NCBI GenBank assembly: GCA_038214295.1
Contig: JBBQSA010000026.1
Location: 1 to 48,002, forward strand
Length of the DNA stretch: 48,002 nt
From: SHZI01 sp038214295
GTDB taxonomy: Bacteria > Pseudomonadota > Gammaproteobacteria > Steroidobacterales > GCA-2729495
Direction of reading: 5' to 3'
Part shown: piece after piece, positions 1-6,921 of the stretch
Position numbering within the stretch: the first letter of the stretch is position 1
How the letters are laid out: each line of letters starts with the position of its first letter
Made by a program: the position numbers and the translations under genes
Notes under the pieces: generated by a model
The model's input: the letters and a program-made list of their open reading frames with translations, nothing else
Databases searched by the model: none
What the model was told of the DNA's origin: nothing

Positions 1-1
1 C

Positions 2-802
2 CTCGCGGCTTCCAGCCCGGAGGACCGGGCGGGCGCACCCCTCGGACCTCGGGAACGGTGCGTTCGGGTTGTCGGTGACGGCAATACCGGTGTCTTCGGC
101 CCGGACGGCCTGCCCCAGGAGCCGGCAAGCCTCGCGGATGGTGATGAGGTCACGGTGGTGGGCCGGTTGCGGCCCAACCCGGCTGTCACGGGCGGCACGG
201 CGGGAGGCACCGTTGCCGAGCGCTTCGTGCTGGATGCCTATGTCGTGGAAGAAGGGCCGCTAGGCACCTTCAGGCGGCTGCGTGGCGCCGTTGCCGAGGC
301 TCTCGATCCGGGTACGGACCGCTTTGGACTTGCGCTGGCAACGGGCCAGGGCATTGTCGCGGACGGGCCTCTCGCAGCGCAGCTCTTTCCGCAGTCCCGG
401 ATCTTTTCCCGCCAGGGCCTGGAACTCGGCCGGCTGGACCTGGTGCCCGGCACCCCGGCACTCGTGGATGGCGTGCTGGCCCTGTCCGGCGTGAGTACCA
501 GCCTGGTGCGCGCTGCACTGGTCGTGCTCGACCTGACCCCGGGCAGCGGCGAACTCGTGCTCAGTGGCTCCCTGCTGACCGTGGACCCGTTGAGCGGCCA
601 GTTGCTGGTGGCCGGGCCGTCCGGCGACCGCTGCGTCGATGCCGGGAGTGCAGACGTCTTTCTCGTGGGCGAGGCGGGGAGCACCCTGTCGAGTACCCGC
701 GGCACCCTCACGGACCTGGCGCCGGGACAGATCGTTAACGTGTTCGGCGTGAACGGCTCCGGCGGCTGCTTCGTGGCAGGGACGATCCTGGCGCGGCTCT
801 AG
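2..802 (+). CDS. DUF5666-like secreted/envelope protein, 5' truncated by the window edge
   Basis: The frame is open from the left edge of the window to a TAG at 800-802, so the start lies outside. An internal GTG at 155 could be mistaken for a start, but the reading upstream of it (VVGDGNTGVFGPDG and onward) has the same character as the rest. The protein is built of beta-rich repeats. They contain recurring phrases such as LxGxLxxVD, DVFLV and LAPGQIVNVFG, and the chain ends GGCFVAGTILARL. This resembles DUF5666-type repeats, which form small beta-barrel domains of unknown function in secreted bacterial proteins. A signal peptide would be outside the window. The family call is by pattern only, and the ligand or role is unknown. 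Confidence 0.6.
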   Translation, partial: LAASSPEDRAGAPLGPRERCVRVVGDGNTGVFGPDGLPQEPASLADGDEVTVVGRLRPNPAVTGGTAGGTVAERFVLDAYVVEEGPLGTFRRLRGAVAEALDPGTDRFGLALATGQGIVADGPLAAQLFPQSRIFSRQGLELGRLDLVPGTPALVDGVLALSGVSTSLVRAALVVLDLTPGSGELVLSGSLLTVDPLSGQLLVAGPSGDRCVDAGSADVFLVGEAGSTLSSTRGTLTDLAPGQIVNVFGVNGSGGCFVAGTILARL

Positions 803-875
803 CCCGCGCCTGGCCATTTTCCGCCCGTGCCCGAGTCGTGGCGGCCGGTCCGTTCCGGAGGTTAAGCTGCACGGC

Positions 876-1184
876 ATGGCGGAAGAACTCCACTGCTGGC
901 GCTGTGGCGCCTCCCTGGCGAGCCTCGCGTTGCCACTCGGCCGCACGGAGGAGTGCCCCAAATGCCGGAGCCCGCTCCACGTCTGCCGGTTGTGCCGGTC
1001 CTACGACCGTTCCCGGCCCCGGCAGTGCCGGGAAGAGGATGCCGAGGAAGTCCGGGACAAGGAGCGGCCTAATTTCTGCGATTGGTTCAAGCCACGCCCG
1101 GGAGCTTTTGATGCCGCGGGCGCTGCCGCCGAGTCGGCGGCGAAGGCGGCGGCCGACAGCCTGTTCGGTGGCGGGAAGCCCTGA
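876..1184 (+). CDS. Small multi-cysteine zinc-ribbon protein, conserved hypothetical
   Basis: This is a 102-residue soluble protein with three CxxC pairs (C7/C10, C27/C30, C37/C40) followed by single cysteines C51 and C68. The spacing suggests one or two zinc ribbons. After the last pair comes a charged stretch ending RPNFCDWF, then an alanine-rich low-complexity tail. I recognise the general layout (zinc ribbon, charged linker, NFCDWF-type box) as a conserved hypothetical type, but I know no function. The start at 876 keeps the first CxxC near the N-terminus. There is no Shine-Dalgarno at normal spacing: GGAGG at 857-861 is 14 bases away. A TAAGCT hexamer at 863-868 sits 7 bases before the ATG. 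The gene converges on purN. Confidence 0.7.
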   Translation: MAEELHCWRCGASLASLALPLGRTEECPKCRSPLHVCRLCRSYDRSRPRQCREEDAEEVRDKERPNFCDWFKPRPGAFDAAGAAAESAAKAAADSLFGGGKP

Positions 1185-1200
1185 TCGACTGCTGGTCAGG
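1180..1200. terminator. Inverted repeat spanning both stop codons of a convergent pair
   Basis: CCTGATC (1180-1186) can pair with GGTCAGG (1194-1200) around a 7-base loop; one pair is a G-T wobble. The TGA of the zinc-ribbon gene and the TGA of purN lie in the two arms. No T-tract follows on either strand. It could be a weak bidirectional terminator or a 3'-end stabiliser. Confidence 0.4.
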
Positions 1201-1864
1201 CAGTGCTCGTGGCTTGTTCCTCGTCGAGGACCACCGGCTGGTTGAGTCGCTCACCATCGAGCCACGCCGCGCTGTCCCGCAGGGTGGCGCGGCCGGCGGC
1301 CAGCCAGGCGATGGCCCGCGGGTAGATCAGGTGCTCGCCGCGGCGGACGCGGGCCCGCAGTGAATCCTCGGTGTCACCGGGATTGATCCGGACCCGGTAC
1401 TGGAGGATTGCAGGCCCGGCGTCCAGCTCCGGAATGACGAAGTGCACGGTGGTGCCGTGCTCACGATCGCCGGCAGCCAGGGCGCGCCGGTAGGTGTGCA
1501 GGCCCGGGTACCTGGGCAGGAGAGAAGGGTGCACGTTCAGCATCCGCCCGCGGTACTGCTCGACAAGGTCCTTGTTCAGAATCCGCATGAAGCCGGCGAG
1601 GACCACCAGGTCGGGCCGAAGATCGTGCAGGATCCCGGCGAGCGCGGCATCGAAGGCCTCCCGGCCGCCGGCTGCCGCGAAGTCCACCGTCAGCGACGGC
1701 ACCGACGCCCGCGTGGCACGCTCCAGCGCGCGCACCCCGGGCCGGTCGCTGACGACGCCAGCGAGCACGATCTCGAGAGCCCCGCTGCGCACCTGGTCGA
1801 TTATTGCCTGCAGGTTGCTGCCGTCGCCCGAGACGAGGACGACGGTGCGCGGCGCGTGGCTCAC
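1196..1864 (-). CDS. purN: Phosphoribosylglycinamide formyltransferase (PurN)
   Basis: PurN transfers a formyl group from 10-formyl-tetrahydrofolate to GAR, the third step of de novo purine synthesis. The 222-residue product has the family N-terminus VVLVSGDGSNLQAIID. The catalytic triad is N110 and H112 in MLNVHPSLLPRYPG and D148 in PELDAGPAILQ. The length is close to E. coli PurN plus a short C-terminal extension. The start is GTG at 1864-1862, overlapping the TGA of purM as GTGA, so translation is probably coupled to purM upstream. The purM-purN order is the usual gammaproteobacterial arrangement. Confidence 0.97.
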   Translation of the reverse strand: MSHAPRTVVLVSGDGSNLQAIIDQVRSGALEIVLAGVVSDRPGVRALERATRASVPSLTVDFAAAGGREAFDAALAGILHDLRPDLVVLAGFMRILNKDLVEQYRGRMLNVHPSLLPRYPGLHTYRRALAAGDREHGTTVHFVIPELDAGPAILQYRVRINPGDTEDSLRARVRRGEHLIYPRAIAWLAAGRATLRDSAAWLDGERLNQPVVLDEEQATSTA

Positions 1865-2895
1865 GCGCGCAGTTCCACCTTGCCGGTGCCGCTGGTCACC
1901 TCGCCAAGCAGGATGACGGTTTCACCGGCCTTCTCCAGCGCGGTCCGAGCCAGCACTGCGTCCTCGGGCCTGACGATGACCGTCATGCCGATGCCGCAGT
2001 TGAAGGTGCGCAGCAGATCGTCCTCGGGAATGTTGCCCGTGGTCTGCAGCCAGTCGAACAGCGCCGGCCGCTGCCAGGCGCTCTTGCGCAGGATTGCGTC
2101 CACTTCAGGCGGCAATACCCGTACCAGGTTGTCCGGCAGTCCGCCGCCGGTGATGTGGGCCAGTCCGCGCACCGTGCAGGTGGCCATCAGGGCCAGAAGG
2201 GAGCGCACGTAGATGCGGGTAGGAGCGAGCAGCGCGGCGCCGAGGGTGCCGCCCTCCCAGGGACTGTCGAGCGGAGTCCGGCTGGCCTCCAGCACGCGCC
2301 GTATCAGCGAGTAGCCGTTCGAGTGGGGGCCGGACGAAGCCAGGCCGAGGATCGCATCGCCCGGACGGATGCTGCTGCCGTCGATGAGTTCGTCGCGGTT
2401 CACGATGCCCACGCAGAAGCCGGCCAGGTCGAAGTCCTTGCCGCCGTACATGCCCGGCAGTTCAGCGGTTTCGCCGCCGAGGAGCGCGGCGCCGGCTTGC
2501 TGGCAGCCGGCGGCGATTCCACGGATCACGGCCGCTGCCGTGTCGACGGAGAGCTTCCCCGAGGCGTAGTAGTCGAGGAAGAAGAGCGGTTCGGCTCCTT
2601 GCACGATCACGTCGTTCGCGCACATGGCCACAAGGTCGATGCCGATGGTGTCGTAGCGATCCAGGTCGATGGCGAGCTTGAGCTTGGTGCCGACGCCGTC
2701 CGTGCCGGACACGAGCACGGGACGCGGCCAGCGCGCAAGATCGATCTCAAAGAGTCCGCCGAAGCCGCCGATGCCGCCCAGTACTCCCGGCCGGCTGGTA
2801 GCCCTGGCGAGGGGCTTGATGCGCTCGACCAGGTCCTCGCCGGCGTCGATATCGACGCCGGCGTCCTTGTACGTCAGGGGCTGTTTTGCAGTCAT
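1861..2895 (-). CDS. purM: Phosphoribosylformylglycinamidine cyclo-ligase (PurM, AIR synthetase)
   Basis: PurM closes FGAM to aminoimidazole ribotide using ATP, the fifth step of purine synthesis. The 344-residue protein begins MTAKQPLTYKDAGVDIDAG, a typical PurM N-terminus. It carries the ATP-binding and AIRS core segments GTDGVGTKLKLA, GIDLVAMCANDV, GGETAELPGMY and HITGGGLPDNL. The frame stays open far upstream, but the ATG at 2895 gives the family length of about 345 residues and has GGAA four bases before it. It is the first gene of a purM-purN operon. It is divergent from the DUF2066 gene across 54 bases that contain a shared A/T-rich -10 island. Confidence 0.97.
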   Translation of the reverse strand: MTAKQPLTYKDAGVDIDAGEDLVERIKPLARATSRPGVLGGIGGFGGLFEIDLARWPRPVLVSGTDGVGTKLKLAIDLDRYDTIGIDLVAMCANDVIVQGAEPLFFLDYYASGKLSVDTAAAVIRGIAAGCQQAGAALLGGETAELPGMYGGKDFDLAGFCVGIVNRDELIDGSSIRPGDAILGLASSGPHSNGYSLIRRVLEASRTPLDSPWEGGTLGAALLAPTRIYVRSLLALMATCTVRGLAHITGGGLPDNLVRVLPPEVDAILRKSAWQRPALFDWLQTTGNIPEDDLLRTFNCGIGMTVIVRPEDAVLARTALEKAGETVILLGEVTSGTGKVELRA

Positions 2896-2937
2896 GATTT
2901 CCGGTTCGTGGTGCCGGCTGGCCGGCAGGCGGGTGGC

Positions 2938-2943
2938 TATAAT
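2938..2943 (+). promoter_or_regulatory. Consensus -10 (TATAAT) abutting the DUF2066 start; candidate shared divergent promoter
   Basis: TATAAT lies at 2938-2943 and the ATG at 2950, so a normal start point would fall on or next to the ATG. AAGGAA (2944-2949) lies between. No good -35 is seen 16-18 bases upstream. On the minus strand the same island reads TATTAT (2944-2939) and could serve purM with a leader of about 37 bases. Confidence 0.5.
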
Positions 2944-2949
2944 AAGGAA

Positions 2950-3960
2950 ATGTGGCGCACGCAGTCCAAGCTGGTCCTGTTGATGGTGGTCGTCCTGGCA
3001 GGCGGCGGGGGACTGCAGGCAGCGACGGTCTCCGAGCTGTACGTGGCCCAGGTGCCCGCCACCGCGCTGACCGGCCCGGCGCTGGACGAGGCCTTTGGCC
3101 TGGCGCTGGACGCGGTTCTGGTCAAGGTCACGGGCCAGCGGTATCCGCCGGCGGGCCCGGACCGGAGCCGGCTCAAGGGTGCCATTGCCGGCCTTATTCG
3201 CCAGTACCAGCCGGTGCCGGGCGGGCAGTTGCGGGTCAGCTTTGATCCCGTGGCCCTCCGCCAGCGGCTCGACGCGGCGAACCTGCCCGTCTGGGCCGAC
3301 GAACGGCCCCTGGTCCTGGTCAGCCTCCCGCCCGAAGCTGACGCGGCCCCGACCGGTGCGCCGGAACCCGCGTTGCCGTCGGCCAGCGGTGCCCGCCAGC
3401 AGCTGCTCGCCACCGCGGCCATCCGCGGCTTGCCCCTCGTCATACCGCCGCCGTCGGCCGCCAGTGCCCGCACGGCCGTGGATCCCCTGCGCGACCCGGC
3501 TGCTGCTCTCGAAGCGGCGGGCGCGGACGTCCTGCTGGTGGGGCGCCGGGCCCCGACGGGTGGTTCCGCCCAGTGGCGCTGGACGCTTCTCCAGGACGGT
3601 GGACGCGCCGAATGGCAGGGTGACGCCACCGACGGCGCCCACGGGCTCGCGGATCGCCTCGCGGCCCGGTATGCCACCTCCGCCGCCGCCGGCCGGGTGC
3701 TTAGCCTCCGGATCGAGGACGTGGCCAGCTTCGATGCCTACGCCCGCGTCCAGAGTTACCTGCGGAGCGTGGACCTCATCCAGCGGATGGACCTGCAGCG
3801 GATAACCGGTGGCGCGCTCATCTACGAAGTCGCGGTGCGCGGCGACGTCCGGCAGCTGAACGATGCCTTCGCCCTGCAACGCGTTCTCGAGCCCCGTGCC
3901 GCCTCCGGGCCGGCCGCACCTGCCGGGGACCTGGCCTACGGGCTGGTGGCAACGCCGTGA
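2950..3960 (+). CDS. DUF2066 domain-containing exported protein
   Basis: This is a 336-residue product with a signal peptide: MWRTQSK, a hydrophobic core LVLLMVVVLAGGGGLQA, then mature AATVSELYVAQVP. The body matches the DUF2066 family in two ways. An N-terminal module reads EAFGLALDAVLVKVTGQ, with many small repeats and an RxxLPVW-like segment (LPVWADERPLVLV). A C-terminal part reads VASFDAYARVQSYLRSVDLI and IYEVAVRGDVRQL. The family is conserved next to purM in gammaproteobacteria; its function is unknown and it probably acts in the periplasm. It is the first gene of an operon with a CDP-alcohol phosphatidyltransferase and hda, and its stop overlaps the next start. Confidence 0.85.
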   Translation: MWRTQSKLVLLMVVVLAGGGGLQAATVSELYVAQVPATALTGPALDEAFGLALDAVLVKVTGQRYPPAGPDRSRLKGAIAGLIRQYQPVPGGQLRVSFDPVALRQRLDAANLPVWADERPLVLVSLPPEADAAPTGAPEPALPSASGARQQLLATAAIRGLPLVIPPPSAASARTAVDPLRDPAAALEAAGADVLLVGRRAPTGGSAQWRWTLLQDGGRAEWQGDATDGAHGLADRLAARYATSAAAGRVLSLRIEDVASFDAYARVQSYLRSVDLIQRMDLQRITGGALIYEVAVRGDVRQLNDAFALQRVLEPRAASGPAAPAGDLAYGLVATP

Positions 3961-4550
3961 CGTCCGGGCCGGCGCCGCCCGCCCGCCCGCGCCTGCTCCG
4001 GGCGGCAAATATTCCCAACTTCATCTGCGTCCTGCGCATCCTGCTCGTCTGGCCCATTGTTGAAGCACTGGTTGCCGGCCGGTACCAGCTGGCCCTGGTC
4101 CTCGTTGGCGTCGCGGGCCTCTCGGATGGCCTCGACGGCTACCTGGCGAAACGCTTCAGCTGGCGCAGCCGGCTCGGGGGGCTCCTGGACCCGCTCGCCG
4201 ACAAGCTGCTCCTCGTGTCCACCTTCGTCACGCTGACCTACACCTCGCTGGTCCCCGTGTGGCTGACGGCAGTGGTGATTGCCCGGGACTTCGTCATCGT
4301 CAGTGGCGGGTTGATCTACCAGGCCATCGTCGCTCCGGTGGAGCCCGAGCCCAGCCGGGCCAGCAAGCTGAACACCGGCGCGCAGCTGGTCTTCGTCGGC
4401 AGCGTGATCAGCAACCAGGCCTTCGGCCTGCCCGGCGCGGAGCTGCTGATCCCTGCCGGTGCGGCGGTCCTCGTGACGTCGACGGTGAGCGGCCTCGACT
4501 ACGTGGTGCGCTGGTCAGTAAAGGCGGCGCGGGCTGCGCGCCGGGCCTGA
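3957..4550 (+). CDS. CDP-alcohol phosphatidyltransferase family protein (PgsA-like)
   Basis: This integral membrane enzyme family exchanges CMP of a CDP-activated lipid for an alcohol; phosphatidylglycerophosphate synthesis is the usual reaction of its closest relatives. The signature runs from D57 to D82 (DG, D60-G61, A64, G74, D78, D82), so all metal-binding aspartates are present. The usual arginine after the alanine is lysine (K65). Four to six hydrophobic segments surround it. The 197-residue length is normal. The GTG start overlaps the DUF2066 stop as GTGA, and its own TGA overlaps the hda ATG (TGATG). Whether this is the cell's main PgsA or a paralogue cannot be decided here. Confidence 0.85.
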   Translation: MTSGPAPPARPRLLRAANIPNFICVLRILLVWPIVEALVAGRYQLALVLVGVAGLSDGLDGYLAKRFSWRSRLGGLLDPLADKLLLVSTFVTLTYTSLVPVWLTAVVIARDFVIVSGGLIYQAIVAPVEPEPSRASKLNTGAQLVFVGSVISNQAFGLPGAELLIPAGAAVLVTSTVSGLDYVVRWSVKAARAARRA

Positions 4551-5239
4551 TGCAGCAGCTGGCCCTTGAGATCCGCCTGGCAGACCACGCGGTCTTCGAC
4601 AATTTCGTGGCGGCGGGTAATGAACTGGCTATACACGAGCTGAAAGATGCCGCCGCGACGTCCGACCGTCCGATGGTGTGGCTCTGGGGCCCGCCGGAGT
4701 CCGGCCGCTCGCACCTGCTGCAGGCCTGCATCGCGGCTGCCGACGAACGCGGCCGCCGGGCGGTGTACCTGCCGCTGGTCCGCAGTCTCGGTGTGCCGGC
4801 CGAGGCCCTCGACGGTCTCGGCACCTTTGCCGTGGTGGCGCTGGATGACATTGATGCGATTGCCGGTGACCCGCGCTTCGAGCAGGCGCTGTTCGGCCTG
4901 TTCGAGCAGTTGCGCCAGTCGGGCGGGCGGCTGGTGGTGGCGGCGTCGACACCGCCCGTCGACGTCCACTTCGGACTGCCGGACCTTGCGTCCCGGCTGA
5001 CGTCCGGCGGCGTCTATCGGGTGCTGCCCCTGGATGACGCCGGACGTCTTGAGGCACTGCAGGTGCGGGCCCACTTTCGCGGCCTCGAATTGCCGGATGA
5101 CACCGGGCATTACCTGCTGCAGCGGGCCCCCCGAGGCGCGGCGAGCCTCTTCAGGCTGCTGGATACGCTCGACCAGGCCTCCCTGGTCGCCCGCAAGCGC
5201 CTGACGATTCCCTTTGTGCGCGAGGTGCTCGGCACCTGA
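4550..5239 (+). CDS. hda: DnaA regulatory inactivator Hda
   Basis: Hda is an AAA+ protein that works with the DNA-loaded sliding clamp to make DnaA hydrolyse its ATP, blocking re-initiation of replication. The 229-residue product begins MQQLALEIRL; QQLALEI fits a clamp-binding motif, which Hda carries at its extreme N-terminus. The P-loop region is WGPPESGRSHLLQ (residues 46-58), with the GRSHLL form typical of Hda. Walker B is VVALDDIDAI. DLASRLTSGGVYRVLPLDD matches the conserved arginine-containing region. The ATG overlaps the upstream TGA by one base, so hda is coupled to the phospholipid synthase gene. Its 3' end faces the DUF2069 gene. Confidence 0.94.
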   Translation: MQQLALEIRLADHAVFDNFVAAGNELAIHELKDAAATSDRPMVWLWGPPESGRSHLLQACIAAADERGRRAVYLPLVRSLGVPAEALDGLGTFAVVALDDIDAIAGDPRFEQALFGLFEQLRQSGGRLVVAASTPPVDVHFGLPDLASRLTSGGVYRVLPLDDAGRLEALQVRAHFRGLELPDDTGHYLLQRAPRGAASLFRLLDTLDQASLVARKRLTIPFVREVLGT

Positions 5240-5261
5240 CGCCAGGCTGGTCCCGGTCAGG
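5235..5261. terminator. Inverted repeat between hda and the DUF2069 gene
   Basis: CCTGAC (5235-5240) pairs with GTCAGG (5256-5261) across a 15-base loop. The TGA stops of both convergent genes sit inside the arms. There is no T-tract. Three of the six pairs come free because both genes use TGA. Confidence 0.3.
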
Positions 5262-5586
5262 CCGGCTTGCGGCTGGCGGCGATTCCGCTGAAGAACACGA
5301 CCGCTATCAGCGTGGCGAACGCGGCTCCCTCGAGGCGTTGGCCCGGTGCCACCAGCAGGGCTCCGACGCTGAGGGTGAAGTAGGGGATCAGCACGATAGC
5401 CACCCAGGCACCCCACAAGCGGACTGCGCGGAGGCCTGCCACGACGAGGGCCAGCAGCGGCAGGGCGCAGAGCGCTCCAATGAGCAGCCGGGTTTCTGGC
5501 GGGGTGCCCGGACCTGCCGGCGGGGCCAGCAGCAGCCAGGCACTGAGCAGCAGCAGTCCCGCCAGGGTGCCGCGCGTTGCCGTCAC
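5257..5586 (-). CDS. DUF2069 family small membrane protein
   Basis: This 109-residue protein is almost entirely hydrophobic, with four likely transmembrane helices: LAGLLLLSAWLLLAPPAG, LLIGALCALPLLALVVAG, LWGAWVAIVLIPYFTLSVGALLV and AFATLIAVVFFSGIAA. The LWGAWVxxxLIPYFxLSVG stretch is the recognisable DUF2069 core. The family is commonly found directly after wrbA, as here, where the start overlaps the wrbA stop by four bases. The function is unknown. Confidence 0.82.
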   Translation of the reverse strand: MTATRGTLAGLLLLSAWLLLAPPAGPGTPPETRLLIGALCALPLLALVVAGLRAVRLWGAWVAIVLIPYFTLSVGALLVAPGQRLEGAAFATLIAVVFFSGIAASRKPA

Positions 5587-6185
5587 CGCTCCCAGCCCTC
5601 CAGGCGCAGCGCCGCTTCCGCCACGCGGCGCCCGAGGTGCTGGGCGATCCGCGTTTCATCCTGGCTCAGCGTGGTGTCGGTGGTCCCTGGCGCGAAATGC
5701 GTTGCCCCGTACGGCGAGCCGCCGGTGCGCGTGGCCGAGATTGCCGGTTCGCCATAGGGCACGCCCACCAGCACCATGCCGTGGTGGAGCAGCGGCAGGG
5801 CCATGGACAGCAGTGTCGACTCCTGGCCGCCGTGGAGCGAGCTGGTGGAGGTGAAGACGCCGGCGGGTTTGCCGCGGAGGGACCCGGCCAGCCACTCGGT
5901 GCCCGTGCCGTCGAGGAAGTGCTTGAGCGGCGCCGCCATGTTGCCAAAACGCGTCGGACTGCCGAGCACCAGGCCGGCGCAGGCCACGAGGTCCACGTTC
6001 GTCGCGTAGGGTGGGCCTTCGCCGGGCACGTCCGGGATTCGCGGGACGTTTTCCGCGGTAACCGGGGGCACGGTGCGCAGACGCGCCGTCGCGCCCGCCA
6101 CACTGTTGATGCCACGGCAGACCTGGGCGGCGAGATTCGCCACGGACCCGTGGCGGGAGTAATACAGGACGAGGATGTCGGGCAT
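5583..6185 (-). CDS. wrbA: NAD(P)H:quinone oxidoreductase, WrbA family flavodoxin-like protein
   Basis: WrbA is an FMN protein that reduces quinones by two electrons and is linked to oxidative and stationary-phase stress. The 200-residue product opens with the flavodoxin phosphate-binding segment ILVLYYSRHGSVANLA. It contains the WrbA signature GSPTRFGNMAAPLKHFLDG, followed by FTSTSSLHGGQESTLLS and GVPYGEPA, and ends near the usual length. The start at 6185 puts the beta-strand right at the N-terminus. It is the first gene of a wrbA-DUF2069 pair, divergent from the DUF4398 lipoprotein. A possible -10 TAAACT lies at 6221-6216. Confidence 0.94.
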   Translation of the reverse strand: MPDILVLYYSRHGSVANLAAQVCRGINSVAGATARLRTVPPVTAENVPRIPDVPGEGPPYATNVDLVACAGLVLGSPTRFGNMAAPLKHFLDGTGTEWLAGSLRGKPAGVFTSTSSLHGGQESTLLSMALPLLHHGMVLVGVPYGEPAISATRTGGSPYGATHFAPGTTDTTLSQDETRIAQHLGRRVAEAALRLEGWER

Positions 6186-6241
6186 CGGGCAAGCGCCAGT
6201 GTTTCGGGGGCTAACAGTTTACCGTGCGGGGCGAGCGCCGC

Positions 6242-6270
6242 TTGACCGCTGGCAGGCGGGTGGCTAGCGT
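6242..6270 (+). promoter_or_regulatory. Near-consensus sigma70 promoter of the DUF4398 lipoprotein gene
   Basis: TTGACC (6242-6247), a 17-base spacer, then TAGCGT (6265-6270). The ATG chosen for the gene is at 6278, seven bases beyond the -10, which is where transcription should begin. This is the clearest leaderless-mRNA candidate in the window. Confidence 0.65.
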
Positions 6271-6277
6271 GCCCCCC

Positions 6278-6610
6278 ATGACGTCGTCAAAAACCCTGCT
6301 GCGCTTGCTGGTACTCGCCGGACTGCTGGCCATCACCGCCTGCGCGACTACGGGACCCCCGGTACAGGAAATGAGCGATGCGCGCCAGGCCATCGCGGCC
6401 GCCCGGGAGGCGGGCGCGGCCAATCTTGCTGCGGACGGCTTGCGGACGGCGGAAGCGCGCCTCGACGCCGCAGAGGCCCAGCTCAATCAGCGCATGTACT
6501 GGGACGCACGCAAGCTGGCGCTGGGAGCCAAGGAGTCAGCGATCGCCGCGCTGCTGCGGAGCCGGTCGTTGCGGGACGCCGATCCCGCCGCGGATGGCAC
6601 GCCGCACTGA
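6278..6610 (+). CDS. DUF4398-type lipoprotein
   Basis: This is a 110-residue predicted lipoprotein with a short basic n-region, hydrophobic LLRLLVLAGLLA and the lipobox ITAC (C22). The mature part is helical and alanine-rich: MSDARQAIAAAREAGAANLAADGLRTAEARLDAAEAQL, then MYWDARKLALGAKESAIAAL. This heptad-like pattern is typical of DUF4398 proteins, which share this short amphipathic-helix layout with outer-membrane lipoproteins. The frame is open 54 bases further upstream, but that start would lie upstream of the promoter and put arginine-rich residues before the signal peptide. No Shine-Dalgarno is visible. It is followed by acyP 11 bases downstream. Confidence 0.82.
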   Translation: MTSSKTLLRLLVLAGLLAITACATTGPPVQEMSDARQAIAAAREAGAANLAADGLRTAEARLDAAEAQLNQRMYWDARKLALGAKESAIAALLRSRSLRDADPAADGTPH

Positions 6611-6621
6611 GATAAGGGGCG

Positions 6622-6906
6622 ATGGCGATGGTCGCAGCCCGGCGCTTCGTCGTCAGAGGCAGGGTCCAGGGAGTGTTCTTTCGCGCCAGTGCCGCGCGCC
6701 GCGCGGACGAACTCGGCCTGCGTGGTTTCGCAAGGAACCTTCCCGACGGGACCGTCGAGGTCCTCGGGCTCGGTGAGGCAGCGGCCCTGGACGCGCTCGC
6801 CGGCTGGCTGCGTCAGGGGCCGCCCCTTGCGAACGTTCTGGAAGTCGCCGAGTACCCGGAGGATCCCTGCGGTCACCCTGACCTGACGGATTTCCGGACC
6901 GGCTGA
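6622..6906 (+). CDS. acyP: Acylphosphatase
   Basis: Acylphosphatases hydrolyse the carboxyl-phosphate bond of acyl phosphates in the cytoplasm. The 94-residue product has the two hallmark segments: GRVQGVFFRAS, with the phosphate-binding loop and catalytic R21, and GFARNLPDGTVEV with catalytic N38. The length is normal for the family. Two in-frame ATGs (6622 and 6628) are possible; the first is given. The gene sits 11 bases after the DUF4398 lipoprotein and converges on the lytic transglycosylase gene. Confidence 0.96.
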   Translation: MAMVAARRFVVRGRVQGVFFRASAARRADELGLRGFARNLPDGTVEVLGLGEAAALDALAGWLRQGPPLANVLEVAEYPEDPCGHPDLTDFRTG

Positions 6907-6921
6907 ACTGCCTACTGCCGG
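6899..6921. terminator. Inverted repeat enclosing the acyP and transglycosylase stop codons
   Basis: CCGGC (6899-6903) pairs with GCCGG (6917-6921). The two stop codons, TGA at 6904 and TAG at 6914-6912, lie in the 13-base loop. There is no T-tract, so this is a weak candidate. Confidence 0.25.

Noticed and set aside
1804..2949. Long in-frame extension upstream of the DUF2066 gene, and the mirror extension upstream of purM
   Set aside because: Each extension merely reads through the other gene on the opposite strand. Signal peptide and PurM N-terminus fix the true starts at 2950 and 2895.
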